64,000 nt of DNA from an uncultured Paracoccaceae bacterium (GCA_905182105.1 CAJJAR010000037.1:1-64000), one strand, 5' to 3'; positions 54,601-64,000 are shown, counted from the first letter of the stretch. Notes: generated by a model from the letters alone, not told the origin. Translations and numbers: made by a program.

Positions 54601-54952
54601 CACCGGGGGTTTCAATCGCACGGGCAAACAATGTGCGGGCATCGCGCAACTGATCGCCATCCGGATTGTGGCGCACACCTAATTCGGTCAGGGCATGGCG
54701 CAATTCTGCATCTGGCAACATGGCCCAATCACCAAGGCGCTTGAAAAGACGGTTTTGCATCTCTGATGCGGCGGCCTTGGTGTAGGTTAGGCATAGAATA
54801 TGTTGCGGCTGGATCTTGTCCAAAAGCAGACGGGCCACGCGGTCCGTCAGAACGCGGGTCTTGCCCGAACCTGCGTTGGCTGCAAGCCATGTAGACGTGG
54901 TTGGATCTGCTGCGGCCAATTGGCGGCGCGTAGCTTCGTTCGGTGTCATCAT
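51611..54952 (-). CDS. addA: Double-strand break repair helicase AddA
   Basis: WLAANAGSGKTRVLTDRVARLLL; VDEAQDTSPDQWDVI; RVMTVHGSKGLEAPIVILPDT; C-terminal nuclease motif AIDFKTNR. Confidence 0.95.
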   Translation of the reverse strand: MMTPNEATRRQLAAADPTTSTWLAANAGSGKTRVLTDRVARLLLDKIQPQHILCLTYTKAAASEMQNRLFKRLGDWAMLPDAELRHALTELGVRHNPDGDQLRDARTLFARAIETPGGLKIQTIHSFCASLLRRFPLEADVSPQFKEIEERAADMLRGEIIDMMADGSEAGLVAALANQYSGEDFLRLTREIVSHRAAFANPLAWDDCLALFGQAAGLDEAGIEGLAFQGGERQLLDQLIPVLIAKGGNDGKAGEKLKMVGTLSLKSLPVLESVFLTGGSAKDPFSAKLGTFPTKATQSNVEALMPHLKAFMLRVEDTRDRRLALQSARRTQVLHDFAHAFVGKYEQAKLVRGWLDFDDLILKARHLLNDEKVAAWVLFRIDGGIDHILVDEAQDTSPDQWDVIRKLAEEFSSGDGAREDVKRTLFVVGDKKQSIYSFQGADPREFDRMQEEFKEKFTAIGAPFQETTLDFSFRSSAAILRMVDQAFDNKTQAGFVQDSKHIAFKSDLPGRVDLWPVIEPIKDDDERDWFDPIDRRSEQHHTVILADQIARSIARLINEKHTIPDDGPNGTTIKRPITAGDFLILVQRRSALFSEIIRACKVQKLAIAGADRLKVGAELAVRDLGALLSFLATPEDSLSLATVLKSPLFGWSEQQLFDVAHRRSQEHLWQNLRDRADDFPGTVPVLRDLRDNADFLRPYDLIERILTRHDGRRKLLGRLGTEAEDGINALLSQALAYERTAVPSLTGFIVWMKADDLNIKRQIDSASDQIRVMTVHGSKGLEAPIVILPDTGKRNIQVKSDVIKMGDVPVWKAREGETPKTMQDALEEMKDAQRNEQLRLLYVALSRAEKWLIVAAAGDLGKSEPSWYHTVQGAMEHAGAVDTSMPEVGPILRVEHGDWDAPVFKQKTVPLTKIPILETLYTQKPAHPVEAVKTLSPSDLGGAKALAGELGMDEDIALSYGSLVHWHLEHPNKSTEQDFGLSDTLRTQAKAEAVAVLDKPELAHVFAPDTLAEISITAPIGSQRIHGTIDRLLITNNKITAIDFKTNRAIPHSAENCPIGLLRQMGAYACALREIYPDHEIETAILWTNTQSLMPLTHDLVSQALKTSTYLDL

Positions 54953-57906
54953 GTCAGATCCTCTGGCACAGGAATATCGGTGCCGTCCCATTCCCCAAAA
55001 CGCGCAAGGTGATCGTAATCACCGCGCTCCCGTTCGCTTTGGATTGTGCGTTGCGAGGTAAAACCCTGCTCAATGGACAAATAGGCGCGGATCAATTGCG
55101 CGAGTTCATCCAACACCTTAGCAGGCGGTTCTTTTTGCAATGGGGCGCGCACCTCAACAGGCGTGCTTCCCAGACCGATAAACACAGCTTCCGTCACCGT
55201 GTTCACACCCACATGTTTAAAGCTGCCTTGTTCCATCATTGCCGCTTCGATCAGCAATTGTTTGTCGAACTTGGCCTGCTGTTTTTCAGTCGGGGGTGTC
55301 CCGGTTTTGTAGTCAAAAATCGCAACGCTATCGGGACCGGTTTGGTCAATCCGATCCGCATATCCGGTAAGGGTGAAGTCTAATTTGGGCATGCTCATGA
55401 CACCCTTGGCTTGCTTTTCAAATGCAACGGGTGTGCTGCGAGCTTGGCGCTCTGCTTCTCTGGCGACAAACCAATCTGTCACGCGCGATAGCTTTGCCAA
55501 CCAAAGTGCACGGGTCGCAGGCCAAGGCACGTCGCGGCCCAGCACGTCTGTGGCAACTTTCATCAAGTGTGTTGAGGTCAGCAAAGACGGATCTGCCATT
55601 ATGTCTTTAACGAACACCTCCATAACGGAGTGGATCAAGATACCGCGCATAGGTGCATCTGGGGATTGTACGATTGGATTCAGGGCACGCAGTTTTAATG
55701 TGTGCTTGGCATAAACTGCGTAAGGGTCGCGGATCAGGCGCTTGATCTCTGTCACGGACAGGGCGTGTGGGCGCGCAGCGATTGGTGGACGTGGGGAAGG
55801 GCGATGGGCACGATCAACGGTTGTAGGTTTCTCTAGCACTTTAGTCTTGGCCAACCATTCATCGCCTTTCGCGATCATTTCCTTCAACACTTCAGGTCCA
55901 TCAAGTGTGGGCAAGCCGCCCAACAAGTTCTGCAAGCGGTTCAGCCAGCGCGAGGGCACAGTTTCTGCATCGTCAGACCGTACAGACCGTGTGATCCAGA
56001 CCTCTTCTGCGGCAACGGCCTGCTGGAAATCGTGTGCAGACAGACCAATGCGCCGCTCGGGCAGCAGCAAACCCGCCTGATTGCGCAGGGCGCGGTTCAA
56101 CCACGGATCGGGTTTGGGGGCTTCGGGCCATGCGCCCTCATTCAACCCGCCCAAAATGACCAAATCAGCCCCTTGAACCCGGGCTTCAAGGGTACCCCAA
56201 ATCATGATATTTGGATGAGGCGCATCGCGGTCGCGCACTTCTTCGCCTGATAGCAAAGCACCCACCAGATCAACATAGTCAGAGGCGGACATTTCGCCAC
56301 CGTACTTCCCGTGTTCCGTCAGGGTTTCCATTACTTTGCGGGCCTTTTGACCTGCGGATTTCAACCACAATTCACCCGTAGTTTCGCCCATAGGGCCTGA
56401 TGCTATCGCTTCAGCCACTTGGATGTGGAGGGCGGTCCAATCGGCCAAGGTGCGGTCTCCTGCGAAATGCAGATTGCAAAACGTCTGGGCAACCCAATCC
56501 GCCCAATCGGTGAGTGTGGTTGGCGGGTCTAGTTTGGCTGCTGCTTTTTGCGCGACCTCTGACACCCCTTCAGCAGTGGGATAAGGCAGCCCATCACGGC
56601 GAATGCGCAGTTCGATCCGTTGAGTGTTTAATTGGTGTAACCCGCGATCATCACCGCTGTGGGTCATCGGATGTTTTAGCAATGTCAGTAAGGATTCAGT
56701 ATCTAGCAAACGGGAAAACAACCCACCTACATGGCGCAGAAACCGCCCGGGAGGGGAAAGATGCAGCGGTGAACCCGCACTGTCATCGGGCAGAATATCC
56801 CAACGATCCAATGCCGCCGACACTTGTCGCGTTAACATTCGATCAGGCGTAATAAGTACTGCTGTTTGGCCGTCTTCAGCAGCCTTGCGCAGGCGCATCG
56901 CAATGGCCAACGCTTCATCGCGTGGCGTTTCAGCTTGTAACAGCGTGACGCCTTTCAACCCTTCAGCAATACCAGTTAAATTGGGGCCTTCAGACAACCA
57001 CGCATCTGTGACAGGCGCTGGGCGTAGAGCAAGGGAAACCAGTTTATTACGGGCAGGGGCGGCAGGCGCGTCATCGGCCCATGGGATCACGTCATCTGAC
57101 GACGTTTCCAACGACAGTAGCAGTTTGTGAAAACGGAACTGCGGGTGGTCTTCCGATAGCATCGCGTCAGACAGGCTGGTCCACACATCTGTTGGCATAT
57201 CAAAATCAAAACCGGGCAGGATAACAGCACCATTTGGCAGTCTTGCGATGGCTTGCATCAGCATCAATGTCGTGCCGCGTGATCCTGTTGAACCCGCAAG
57301 GATAATGGGATGCTTTGGCGGGGTGTGTTCCCAACGTTCAACCAGATTTTGCACAATGATACGTTGGCGTGCTTCGGTGTCAGGCGTGTCTTGGGACAGA
57401 TCGATGTAGGATTGCGCAATATTGATGAACGTCTTTGCGCGCTCCCAGTGGCCCGATTGATCTGTGACATCAAGGTTCGCAATGGCTTCGGCCGAAACGC
57501 CTTCGCCCTGCATCTCGTCCATCAAAGTGGCAAGGCTGTCAGCAAGGTCATAAAGCGATGCGCGCGCAGCAAAGCTTTGCTCGCGTTCGAGCAAATTGGC
57601 GACAAGCTGTACCAATTCCAAACGACGCTTAAGTGCGGAATTGGATTTAGGTACATCAAGGTCTGGCAGCAGATCCTCGATCTCGTTCAGCATTCGAATG
57701 CGGGGCAATAAAAGGGCAGGGCCCGCATCAAACAAATCCCGCATACGGCGTGCCATACGACGGGTGTTCAAGATGACTTCGACCTGCGCCATCTCATGGG
57801 GCGGGTGGCCATCCATCCGTTTGATCAGACCATTCACCAGCGATTTTGGAAAATCTACACCGTTGGGGATGCCAAACAAATGCGTAGGGTTTTGGGGATC
57901 AAACAT
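54949..57906 (-). CDS. addB: Double-strand break repair protein AddB
   Basis: Partner of addA (overlap at 54949-54952); VAIFDYKTGTPPTEKQ nuclease motif. Confidence 0.94.
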   Translation of the reverse strand: MFDPQNPTHLFGIPNGVDFPKSLVNGLIKRMDGHPPHEMAQVEVILNTRRMARRMRDLFDAGPALLLPRIRMLNEIEDLLPDLDVPKSNSALKRRLELVQLVANLLEREQSFAARASLYDLADSLATLMDEMQGEGVSAEAIANLDVTDQSGHWERAKTFINIAQSYIDLSQDTPDTEARQRIIVQNLVERWEHTPPKHPIILAGSTGSRGTTLMLMQAIARLPNGAVILPGFDFDMPTDVWTSLSDAMLSEDHPQFRFHKLLLSLETSSDDVIPWADDAPAAPARNKLVSLALRPAPVTDAWLSEGPNLTGIAEGLKGVTLLQAETPRDEALAIAMRLRKAAEDGQTAVLITPDRMLTRQVSAALDRWDILPDDSAGSPLHLSPPGRFLRHVGGLFSRLLDTESLLTLLKHPMTHSGDDRGLHQLNTQRIELRIRRDGLPYPTAEGVSEVAQKAAAKLDPPTTLTDWADWVAQTFCNLHFAGDRTLADWTALHIQVAEAIASGPMGETTGELWLKSAGQKARKVMETLTEHGKYGGEMSASDYVDLVGALLSGEEVRDRDAPHPNIMIWGTLEARVQGADLVILGGLNEGAWPEAPKPDPWLNRALRNQAGLLLPERRIGLSAHDFQQAVAAEEVWITRSVRSDDAETVPSRWLNRLQNLLGGLPTLDGPEVLKEMIAKGDEWLAKTKVLEKPTTVDRAHRPSPRPPIAARPHALSVTEIKRLIRDPYAVYAKHTLKLRALNPIVQSPDAPMRGILIHSVMEVFVKDIMADPSLLTSTHLMKVATDVLGRDVPWPATRALWLAKLSRVTDWFVAREAERQARSTPVAFEKQAKGVMSMPKLDFTLTGYADRIDQTGPDSVAIFDYKTGTPPTEKQQAKFDKQLLIEAAMMEQGSFKHVGVNTVTEAVFIGLGSTPVEVRAPLQKEPPAKVLDELAQLIRAYLSIEQGFTSQRTIQSERERGDYDHLARFGEWDGTDIPVPEDLT

Positions 57907-58582
57907 TCATCATCTCTTCTGCCTGTGCGATGCCTTCAGGGTGCCCAACGTCGCACCAGTTGCCATCATACGAAATCCCAAAAAGACGATCGTTCTTTAG
58001 TATTTTGTTCCAAATGACGTTCAATGAGAACGATGGTTCTTTGATCGTTTTGAGCAGGTCAGTTTTAATGATCTGGATGCCGCCATAAACAACACCTGCC
58101 CCACGCGCCAAACGGCCATCGGATGCAATTGTGAAATCGCCATCACCAGAATAACCAACAGTTTGCGCGACAGGGACACATACCAACAGAGCATCCATTT
58201 CAATCGGGTCCCAAATGTCCAACGCCTGTTGCAAAGGATTGGCCCCTTTCCAAATAGCGTCTGTATTCATGGTAAATACCGGGTCGGTTTCTAGAAGAGG
58301 CAGCGCATTGCGCAACCCTCCCCCTGTTTCCAAAACATCAGGCGCTTCAGTGACAGTCTGAACCTCTGTTCCACTCAGATGATCGACCAACATTTGAGGA
58401 AGGTAATGTAGGTTTGCGACAATGTTTTTGGGGGTGATTGCGCGGGCCAAATCGATTGAGTGATCAATCAGCGCCTTACCTCCAACCTGAACCAATGGTT
58501 TGGGTTGATGGGCGGTCAAATGCTTCATCCGCGTGCCAAAGCCCGCAGCGAAAAGCATCACAGATGTGGAACGGTCGCGCAT
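57899..58582 (-). CDS. murU: Nucleotidyltransferase, MurU-like
   Basis: MLFAAGFGTRMKHLTAHQPKPLVQVGGKALIDH; paired with AmgK-like kinase. Confidence 0.75.
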   Translation of the reverse strand: MRDRSTSVMLFAAGFGTRMKHLTAHQPKPLVQVGGKALIDHSIDLARAITPKNIVANLHYLPQMLVDHLSGTEVQTVTEAPDVLETGGGLRNALPLLETDPVFTMNTDAIWKGANPLQQALDIWDPIEMDALLVCVPVAQTVGYSGDGDFTIASDGRLARGAGVVYGGIQIIKTDLLKTIKEPSFSLNVIWNKILKNDRLFGISYDGNWCDVGHPEGIAQAEEMMNV

Positions 58583-59559
58583 TTTGATTTCAACTTGGAT
58601 AAAATGGTTTCATCTGGAAATGGAAGGTCGTTTAGAACCATACCTGCGATCGAAGACAGTGCTGGATGGGCTAAATTTGTCTCGATATGTGACCAAACAC
58701 GGGGAATAAGATCAACGTAATGTGCTTTGCCATCACGCATACAAAGACGGGCAAAAACACCTAATATGCGTAGGTTGCGCTGCGCACCAAGAAGGGCATA
58801 AGCTGTGTCAAATTCATCGGCGTTCAGATTGTTTTGCGCGATGTAGCGGGCCTTCATCTGTGACTGAACTGCAGGTGACACATCGCGCCGCGCGTCTTGC
58901 AAAACAGACACCAGATCATATGCAGGATGGCCCAGCATAGCGTCCTGAAAATCAAGCAAACCAACCTTTTTAACCCCGTCTCGTTCGGGCATCCAAAGAA
59001 GGTTTTCAGCATGGTAATCGCGTTGGATCAAAACTTGGGGTGCGGATTGTAGGGGGGTAAGAAGCTGACTGAATTTGGTCGAAAATACAGTGGTTTTTGC
59101 AGGGTCTATTTGACCGGTGGAACCCAGAACATACCATTCATAAGCAAGCGCAGCCATTTGCGTCATGACCTCAGTTTCATATGGGGAAAGCGGCGGATAG
59201 GGTGCTTTGTGTAGATGAGTTAAGACATCAACCGCAGCCTCGTAAAGCGGGACCTCAAGATTAGGCGATACCTCTAAAACCCGCACAAACAGGTCATCGC
59301 CAAGGTCTTCTAAGATCAGAAAACCGTGCTGTTCGTCTTGCGCATAGATGCTGGGTGGGTTCAGTCCGATCGCATCCAAGTGCTGCGCAATTTTAACAAA
59401 CGGACGGATATCCTCGCCTTTTTCTGGCGATGCATCCATCAAAATTGCGGCAGTGCCATCAACATGCGTTAACCGATCATAGCGTCGATTGGATGCGTCA
59501 CCTGCCACGGTCACACGCTGGGCATTGCTCCACTGGGTTGCTCCCAGAAAATTGGTCAT
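58558..59559 (-). CDS. amgK: Aminoglycoside-phosphotransferase-fold sugar kinase, AmgK-like
   Basis: GDASNRRYDRL; LIQRDYHAENLLWMPERDGVKKVGLLDFQDAMLGHPAYDL. Confidence 0.78.
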   Translation of the reverse strand: MTNFLGATQWSNAQRVTVAGDASNRRYDRLTHVDGTAAILMDASPEKGEDIRPFVKIAQHLDAIGLNPPSIYAQDEQHGFLILEDLGDDLFVRVLEVSPNLEVPLYEAAVDVLTHLHKAPYPPLSPYETEVMTQMAALAYEWYVLGSTGQIDPAKTTVFSTKFSQLLTPLQSAPQVLIQRDYHAENLLWMPERDGVKKVGLLDFQDAMLGHPAYDLVSVLQDARRDVSPAVQSQMKARYIAQNNLNADEFDTAYALLGAQRNLRILGVFARLCMRDGKAHYVDLIPRVWSHIETNLAHPALSSIAGMVLNDLPFPDETILSKLKSKCATVPHL

Positions 59560-59572
59560 GGCAGTTTCGCGA

Positions 59573-60049
59573 TCAGTCACTGCGCCATCCCTTAGTTTTT
59601 GTATCCCACTTTGGGTCATTCCATTGCGCGATTAGCACGCGTGAATCCAAGATGTTTGAAGGTGTTAATTCGATATGAAGTGCATCAGTTGGGGCATAGC
59701 TACCCAATCTGTCAGGCCATTCTATCAGGCAAACTGCTTCGGTCATTGCATCAAAAAGGCCAAGCTCTTCGATCTCTTGTTCTGCGTTTAAGCGGTAAAG
59801 ATCAGAGTGCCAGACTTCGCCAGCCGTGGTGTCATATGTCTGCACAAGTGTGAAAGTTGGAGAGGGCACGTCTTCGTCCACCGTCAAAAGAGATTTGATA
59901 AAGGAACGCGCAAAATGTGTTTTGCCGGCACCAACTGCGCCCGTCAGTAAAATTGTGTCACCAATTTGGACGTTTTGCGCAAGAATACCTGCAAGATTTG
60001 CAGTCTCATTCGCGTCTGCCAGATCAATTTTTAGGGTGTTGTTTACCAT
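59573..60049 (-). CDS. tsaE: tRNA threonylcarbamoyladenosine biosynthesis protein TsaE
   Basis: ILLTGAVGAGKTHFARSFI; SPTFTLVQTYDT; WHSDLYRL. Confidence 0.95.
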   Translation of the reverse strand: MVNNTLKIDLADANETANLAGILAQNVQIGDTILLTGAVGAGKTHFARSFIKSLLTVDEDVPSPTFTLVQTYDTTAGEVWHSDLYRLNAEQEIEELGLFDAMTEAVCLIEWPDRLGSYAPTDALHIELTPSNILDSRVLIAQWNDPKWDTKTKGWRSD

Positions 60050-60365
60050 GACGCCTATGGTGGCGTGGGTGTGGCCAAGCTGCAAGTCAAATTGGTCTTA
60101 TTCTTGTAGTTCAGGAGCCGTGCTGAACCGGATGACCGAACTCGGTCGCCCACATTTCGAACGCACCGCCTGAAATCCATCTCGGGTAGGGCGCGTTCCG
60201 AGCCGTCGCTGATCCGTGCAACACGGCTGGTATTTAGCAAGGCCGCTACGACGACTATCAAAATATCAAAAAGTTCTATTCCTGCCATATCCCCTGTCCA
60301 ATGTTCTGGGGGAACTGTCAGCGGAAATGGTTAACAGCCCGTTAACCAATGGGTAAGTCGTTTAA

Positions 60366-61763
60366 CTACCCTAGAAATCTTTGGTTTTCACCAAGTGGAA
60401 TTGCGTTGCTGCCGTGGCGCGCATCAATCGTGTCGCGAGGCCATTTCACTTCGACAATTGCGCCAGTATGTTTGGCAGCATCTGGTGCTGTCATGTATGG
60501 ATCAGACCCGTTTGCAAAACTCAGTTCAGCACCAGATCTTTCTAGCAAGGTCTTGGCAATAAACAGACCTAAACCCATACCTTCATACCCTGGCCGGTCT
60601 TGACCTTCAGACGGCGTTTTGCGGCGCCCGACAAAAGGATCACCGATGCGTCCAATTAAATGAGGTGGGAAACCTGTCCCATCATCAACGATCCGGATTG
60701 AAATGGTGTCTGCAGTCCAATGTCCTTCGACCCAAACATTCTTGCTGGCGAAGTCGACGGCGTTTTGCACCAGATTACGCAACCCATGAATAATCTCTGG
60801 TTTGCGCAAAATAGCGGGTTGGCTCATTTCCACACCAGCTAATGGGTCGTGTGAAAAGTGCATGGCTTTGCCACGATGGGCGTGGGGTTCGGCGGCTTCT
60901 GCGATGACGGTCATCAAGGGTGCTTGGCGCAGGTGCAAATCGTCTTTTCCTGCCTGACCCATATCGCGTAAAATATCGCGACACCTGTCTGCTTGTTCAC
61001 GGATCAATGCAGCATCTGCGCGTAAATCTTCGCGATCCTCCAATTCGTCCATCAACTCAGAACTGGCGAGCTTGATCGTGGCAAGAGGAGTGCCTAATTC
61101 ATGGGCTGCAGCAGCGATAACGCCGCCTAGATCAGTCAACTTTTGTTCGCGCGACAGGGCCATTTGAGTGGCGGTTAGCGCATCGGACATAGAGTGCATT
61201 TCAGACGTAATCCGACGCGAATAGGCCCCGATAAATACAATGGCAATGACCAATGCGATCCAGTTCCCAAACAGGAAAACATCGGGCACGCGCAGGATAA
61301 ACCCTTGGTCAGTCCTAAGGGATAGATGGAACTTGGACAGCAGCGTCACCATCGCAATTGCAGTGCCACCTGCTAGTAGGGTCGACCGCGTTGTAAGGAC
61401 CGCGGCTGACACAGTAACTGGACCCAACAGCAACAATGCAAACGGATTGTGCATACCACCAGAAAGGAACAACAAGAAGCCCAATTGCAGCAAATCGAAC
61501 ATCACCATGGATAGGTTTTCGCGTTCAGACAGACGCTTGTTTTCTGGAAAGACAAAGGCAGCGACCAGATTTCCGATGATCGAAAGGCCTACAGCAAAGT
61601 AACAAAGACCCAATTCCAGCTGCAATCCATAAATAAATTGTCCCACCAAGATTGCGGTTAATTGTCCCACGATGGCGACCCACCGCAGGAAAATCATGGT
61701 TCTTAGCCTTATCCAATTGGATCTTTGCTGCTCGGTGAAAACGCTAAGGTGGGAATCTGGCAT
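60366..61763 (-). CDS. regB: Redox sensor histidine kinase RegB/PrrB
   Basis: Six-TM N-terminus; GGMHNPFALLLLGPV; AAAAHELGTPLATIKLASSEL; divergent from senC-regA. Confidence 0.95.
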   Translation of the reverse strand: MPDSHLSVFTEQQRSNWIRLRTMIFLRWVAIVGQLTAILVGQFIYGLQLELGLCYFAVGLSIIGNLVAAFVFPENKRLSERENLSMVMFDLLQLGFLLFLSGGMHNPFALLLLGPVTVSAAVLTTRSTLLAGGTAIAMVTLLSKFHLSLRTDQGFILRVPDVFLFGNWIALVIAIVFIGAYSRRITSEMHSMSDALTATQMALSREQKLTDLGGVIAAAAHELGTPLATIKLASSELMDELEDREDLRADAALIREQADRCRDILRDMGQAGKDDLHLRQAPLMTVIAEAAEPHAHRGKAMHFSHDPLAGVEMSQPAILRKPEIIHGLRNLVQNAVDFASKNVWVEGHWTADTISIRIVDDGTGFPPHLIGRIGDPFVGRRKTPSEGQDRPGYEGMGLGLFIAKTLLERSGAELSFANGSDPYMTAPDAAKHTGAIVEVKWPRDTIDARHGSNAIPLGENQRFLG

Positions 61764-61842
61764 AGGCTCACTATTTCTTGGATTGCGCAGGATAGGTGGA
61801 CTGGTATCAATTTAACATTGTTAAACAATACTAACATATAAG

Positions 61843-62466
61843 GTGAATAACATGTCACGTATCATCGCACCCATTGCTGCAATTGCCGCAGCTGTTTTAG
61901 TTGGGGGCTCATGGCTGGCAACCCGAGACGTCAATCCAGATCAATTTGCACAGTGCCGCGCATCTGCGGTTGCGGGTGGAACAGCCATTGGCGGACCCTT
62001 TGAACTGGTGAATGCCAAAGGCGAAACCGTGACAGACAAGGACGTCATCACCGAACCGACAATGATATATTTTGGTTATACGTTCTGCCCAGATGTTTGC
62101 CCACTTGATGTTTCGCGCAACGCTGAGGCTACTGACTTTTTAGCTGAGGGGGGGCAATCAATGACACCGCTTTTTATCTCCATCGATCCCAATCGTGACA
62201 CGCCAGAAGTAGTTGGCGATTTTGCGTTCAACATGCACGAAAAAATGATTGGTTTGACGGGGTCACCTGAACAGGTTATGGCCGCCAGCCAAGCGTACCG
62301 TACATACTACAAAGCGCACCCAGCGGACGACGAATATTACCTCGTTGATCACTCAACGTTTAGTTATCTGGTTCTTCCAGAACATGGGTTTGTCGAATTT
62401 TTCCGCCGTGAAGTTGGGGCCGAAGATATGGCCCAAACGGTCGGGTGTTTCATCGACAACGCTTAA
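61843..62466 (+). CDS. senC: SCO1/SenC/PrrC family protein
   Basis: YFGYTFCPDVCPLDVSRNAEA; FISIDPNRDTPEVV. Confidence 0.94.
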   Translation: MNNMSRIIAPIAAIAAAVLVGGSWLATRDVNPDQFAQCRASAVAGGTAIGGPFELVNAKGETVTDKDVITEPTMIYFGYTFCPDVCPLDVSRNAEATDFLAEGGQSMTPLFISIDPNRDTPEVVGDFAFNMHEKMIGLTGSPEQVMAASQAYRTYYKAHPADDEYYLVDHSTFSYLVLPEHGFVEFFRREVGAEDMAQTVGCFIDNA

Positions 62467-62533
62467 TATTGTGACTTAATTTGACCAAAGGGTGTCCGCG
62501 ACCCATATTAACTCTGAACAAGGAGACGATCAC

Positions 62534-63088
62534 ATGGCAGGCCCAATCGAATACGACCTTGGTGAAGACCGCACATTGATGTTGCTGGATGATGACGAAC
62601 CCTTTTTGCGCCGTCTTGCAAAAGCGATGGAAAAACGTGGCTTTGAAGTTGAGACTGGCGGCAGCGTTGCCGCAGGTCGCGCAATTGCGACGGCCCGTCC
62701 ACCAGCTTACGCTGTGATCGATCTGCGCCTTGAGGATGGTAATGGTTTGGACGTGGTCGAAGTACTGCGTGAAAAACGTCCAGATGCACGTATCGTTGTC
62801 CTGACAGGTTACGGTGCAATTGCGACGGCTGTTGCTGCGGTGAAAATTGGCGCAACAGACTATTTGTCCAAGCCAGCGGACGCGACCGATATCATGAACG
62901 CGTTGTTGGCCACAGGCGCTGATCTGCCCCCACCACCAGAAAACCCTATGAGTGCGGATCGCGTACGCTGGGAACACATTCAGCGCGTCTATGAACTGTG
63001 TGATCGCAACGTATCTGAAACAGCACGTCGCCTGAACATGCACCGCCGGACATTGCAGCGTATCTTGGCTAAACGTTCACCGCGTTAG
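62534..63088 (+). CDS. regA: Global redox response regulator RegA/PrrA (ActR)
   Basis: LMLLDDDEPFLRRLAKAMEKRGF; DRVRWEHIQRVYELCDRNVSETARRLNMHRRTLQRILAKRSPR. Confidence 0.96.
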   Translation: MAGPIEYDLGEDRTLMLLDDDEPFLRRLAKAMEKRGFEVETGGSVAAGRAIATARPPAYAVIDLRLEDGNGLDVVEVLREKRPDARIVVLTGYGAIATAVAAVKIGATDYLSKPADATDIMNALLATGADLPPPPENPMSADRVRWEHIQRVYELCDRNVSETARRLNMHRRTLQRILAKRSPR

Positions 63089-63092
63089 GCGA

Positions 63093-63578
63093 TTAGATAT
63101 CGTAGCGTTTGCTGATTTTGTCGACGATTAAACTGGTGTCCAACTTGATGTCTTTATCGATGGTCCACGTGCGAAAACCGCGCGATTGATAATAGGTTAA
63201 TCCGCCCTCGTTGTCCGCGCGGATACTGGCGTTGATCCACACATATCCCAAGTTTTTGGCTGCCTTTGAGGTGGCCGAAAACAGTGATGACCCAATGCCC
63301 AACCCCGTACGCCCGACCTGAACAAAGGTCGCAATATCGCACGCCTCCGCGGGCAGTTTTTTGTGCGGGGAAATCCATTGAAAGCCGACGACCTGTTCAG
63401 CATCATCCAATGCGACATGCCATGCAGATTCGTCTGGGGCAAAGGACATCCATTTGTTGATGTCGTCCCCCGTTACTGTTTGGGTCTTAGCCGTGGTGCC
63501 ACCCTTTTCAATGATAGCATTCAACAAGGTCGCCATTGATTTGGCGTCCATCGAACTGGCGTGACGTACAGAGGTCAT
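63093..63578 (-). CDS. GNAT-family N-acetyltransferase
   Basis: VGRTGLGIGSSLFSATSKAAKNLGYVWINASIRADNEGGLTYYQSRGF. Confidence 0.88.
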   Translation of the reverse strand: MTSVRHASSMDAKSMATLLNAIIEKGGTTAKTQTVTGDDINKWMSFAPDESAWHVALDDAEQVVGFQWISPHKKLPAEACDIATFVQVGRTGLGIGSSLFSATSKAAKNLGYVWINASIRADNEGGLTYYQSRGFRTWTIDKDIKLDTSLIVDKISKRYDI

Positions 63579-64000
63579 GGCATTTCCCTTAGCAGTGCGT
63601 GGTGACGGGCGGTAAAGTCGTTGCGCGTTTCAACTGGTGTGCGCAAAACGATCGAAAGCCCGTCGATCACGTTGGCATCTGGTTTGCCAAACAGCTTTGT
63701 CGCTTCTTCATGCGAAAAGCCCGCGATTTGCACGGCTTCCATCCATGCGCTGATACGGTCTGCTTTCTTGATCTGCTTTTTGATAGCAACAGGGATCACC
63801 GCAGGCAGACCAAAACGAATGTGGATTGCAGCCGTTAAGCGATCATCTAATTCCCCATAACCCGGACCGACGGCGGCTTTAACGGGGGAAATCATATCAC
63901 CAATCACGTATTCAGGCGCATCATGCAGCAGGGCCACCAACCGCCACTTAATCGGGACATTTGGAGATATACGCCCATATAGGGTCTCAACGAGTAACGA
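63575..64000 (-). CDS. HD-domain phosphohydrolase (YfbR-like), truncated at window edge
   Basis: LVALLHDAPEYVIGDMISPVK; frame open to the window end. Confidence 0.8.
   Translation of the reverse strand, partial: SLLVETLYGRISPNVPIKWRLVALLHDAPEYVIGDMISPVKAAVGPGYGELDDRLTAAIHIRFGLPAVIPVAIKKQIKKADRISAWMEAVQIAGFSHEEATKLFGKPDANVIDGLSIVLRTPVETRNDFTARHHALLREMP

Noticed and set aside
62450-63043. 197-aa - strand ORF opposite regA
   Set aside because: Antisense to highly conserved regA; no homology signal
1-64000. CRISPR arrays, tRNA/rRNA genes, prophage or defence islands
   Set aside because: No regularly spaced repeats, cloverleaf-like or rRNA segments, phage genes or recognisable defence genes noticed by eye; a dedicated tRNAscan/Infernal/DefenseFinder run would be decisive

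Overview
Chromosomal window from an alphaproteobacterium, most likely Rhodobacteraceae/Roseobacter-type judging from gene order and protein signatures; no database search was possible. It appears to contain the replication-origin region: an AT-rich, DnaA-box-bearing intergenic segment (~40.55-40.93 kb) between hemJ/rho/mnmE/mnmG/rsmG/parA/parB (all - strand) and maf/aroE/coaE/dnaQ (all + strand). Two perfect 16-bp parS palindromes (TGTTTCACGTGAAACA) lie inside the rsmG and mnmG coding sequences. Catabolic content: glycerol use (glpD, glpK); a urate/ureide block (puuD, uraH, fused puuE-uraD, allA, ureidoglycine aminohydrolase) next to a creatinase; and a five-gene CouN/M/R/L/O-like hydroxycinnamate beta-oxidation module. 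Housekeeping genes include argG, ilvA, maeB, mutS, grpE, hrcA, rph, rdgB, hemW, secB, hslUV, trxA, addAB, tsaE and regB-senC-regA. Several loci look degraded: a FAH-family gene with an internal deletion and three homopolymer frameshifts, msrA with one frameshift, a DM13 protein whose signal peptide is out of frame, an mltA homologue missing its central region, an IS6-like element with two nonsense codons plus a frameshift, and a possible copper-ATPase C-terminal scar. I saw no tRNA, rRNA, CRISPR array, prophage or recognisable defence system. The strongest observations are the oriC/parS architecture, the ureide/creatine block, the hydroxycinnamate module and the set of gene remnants; none is clearly an undescribed system.
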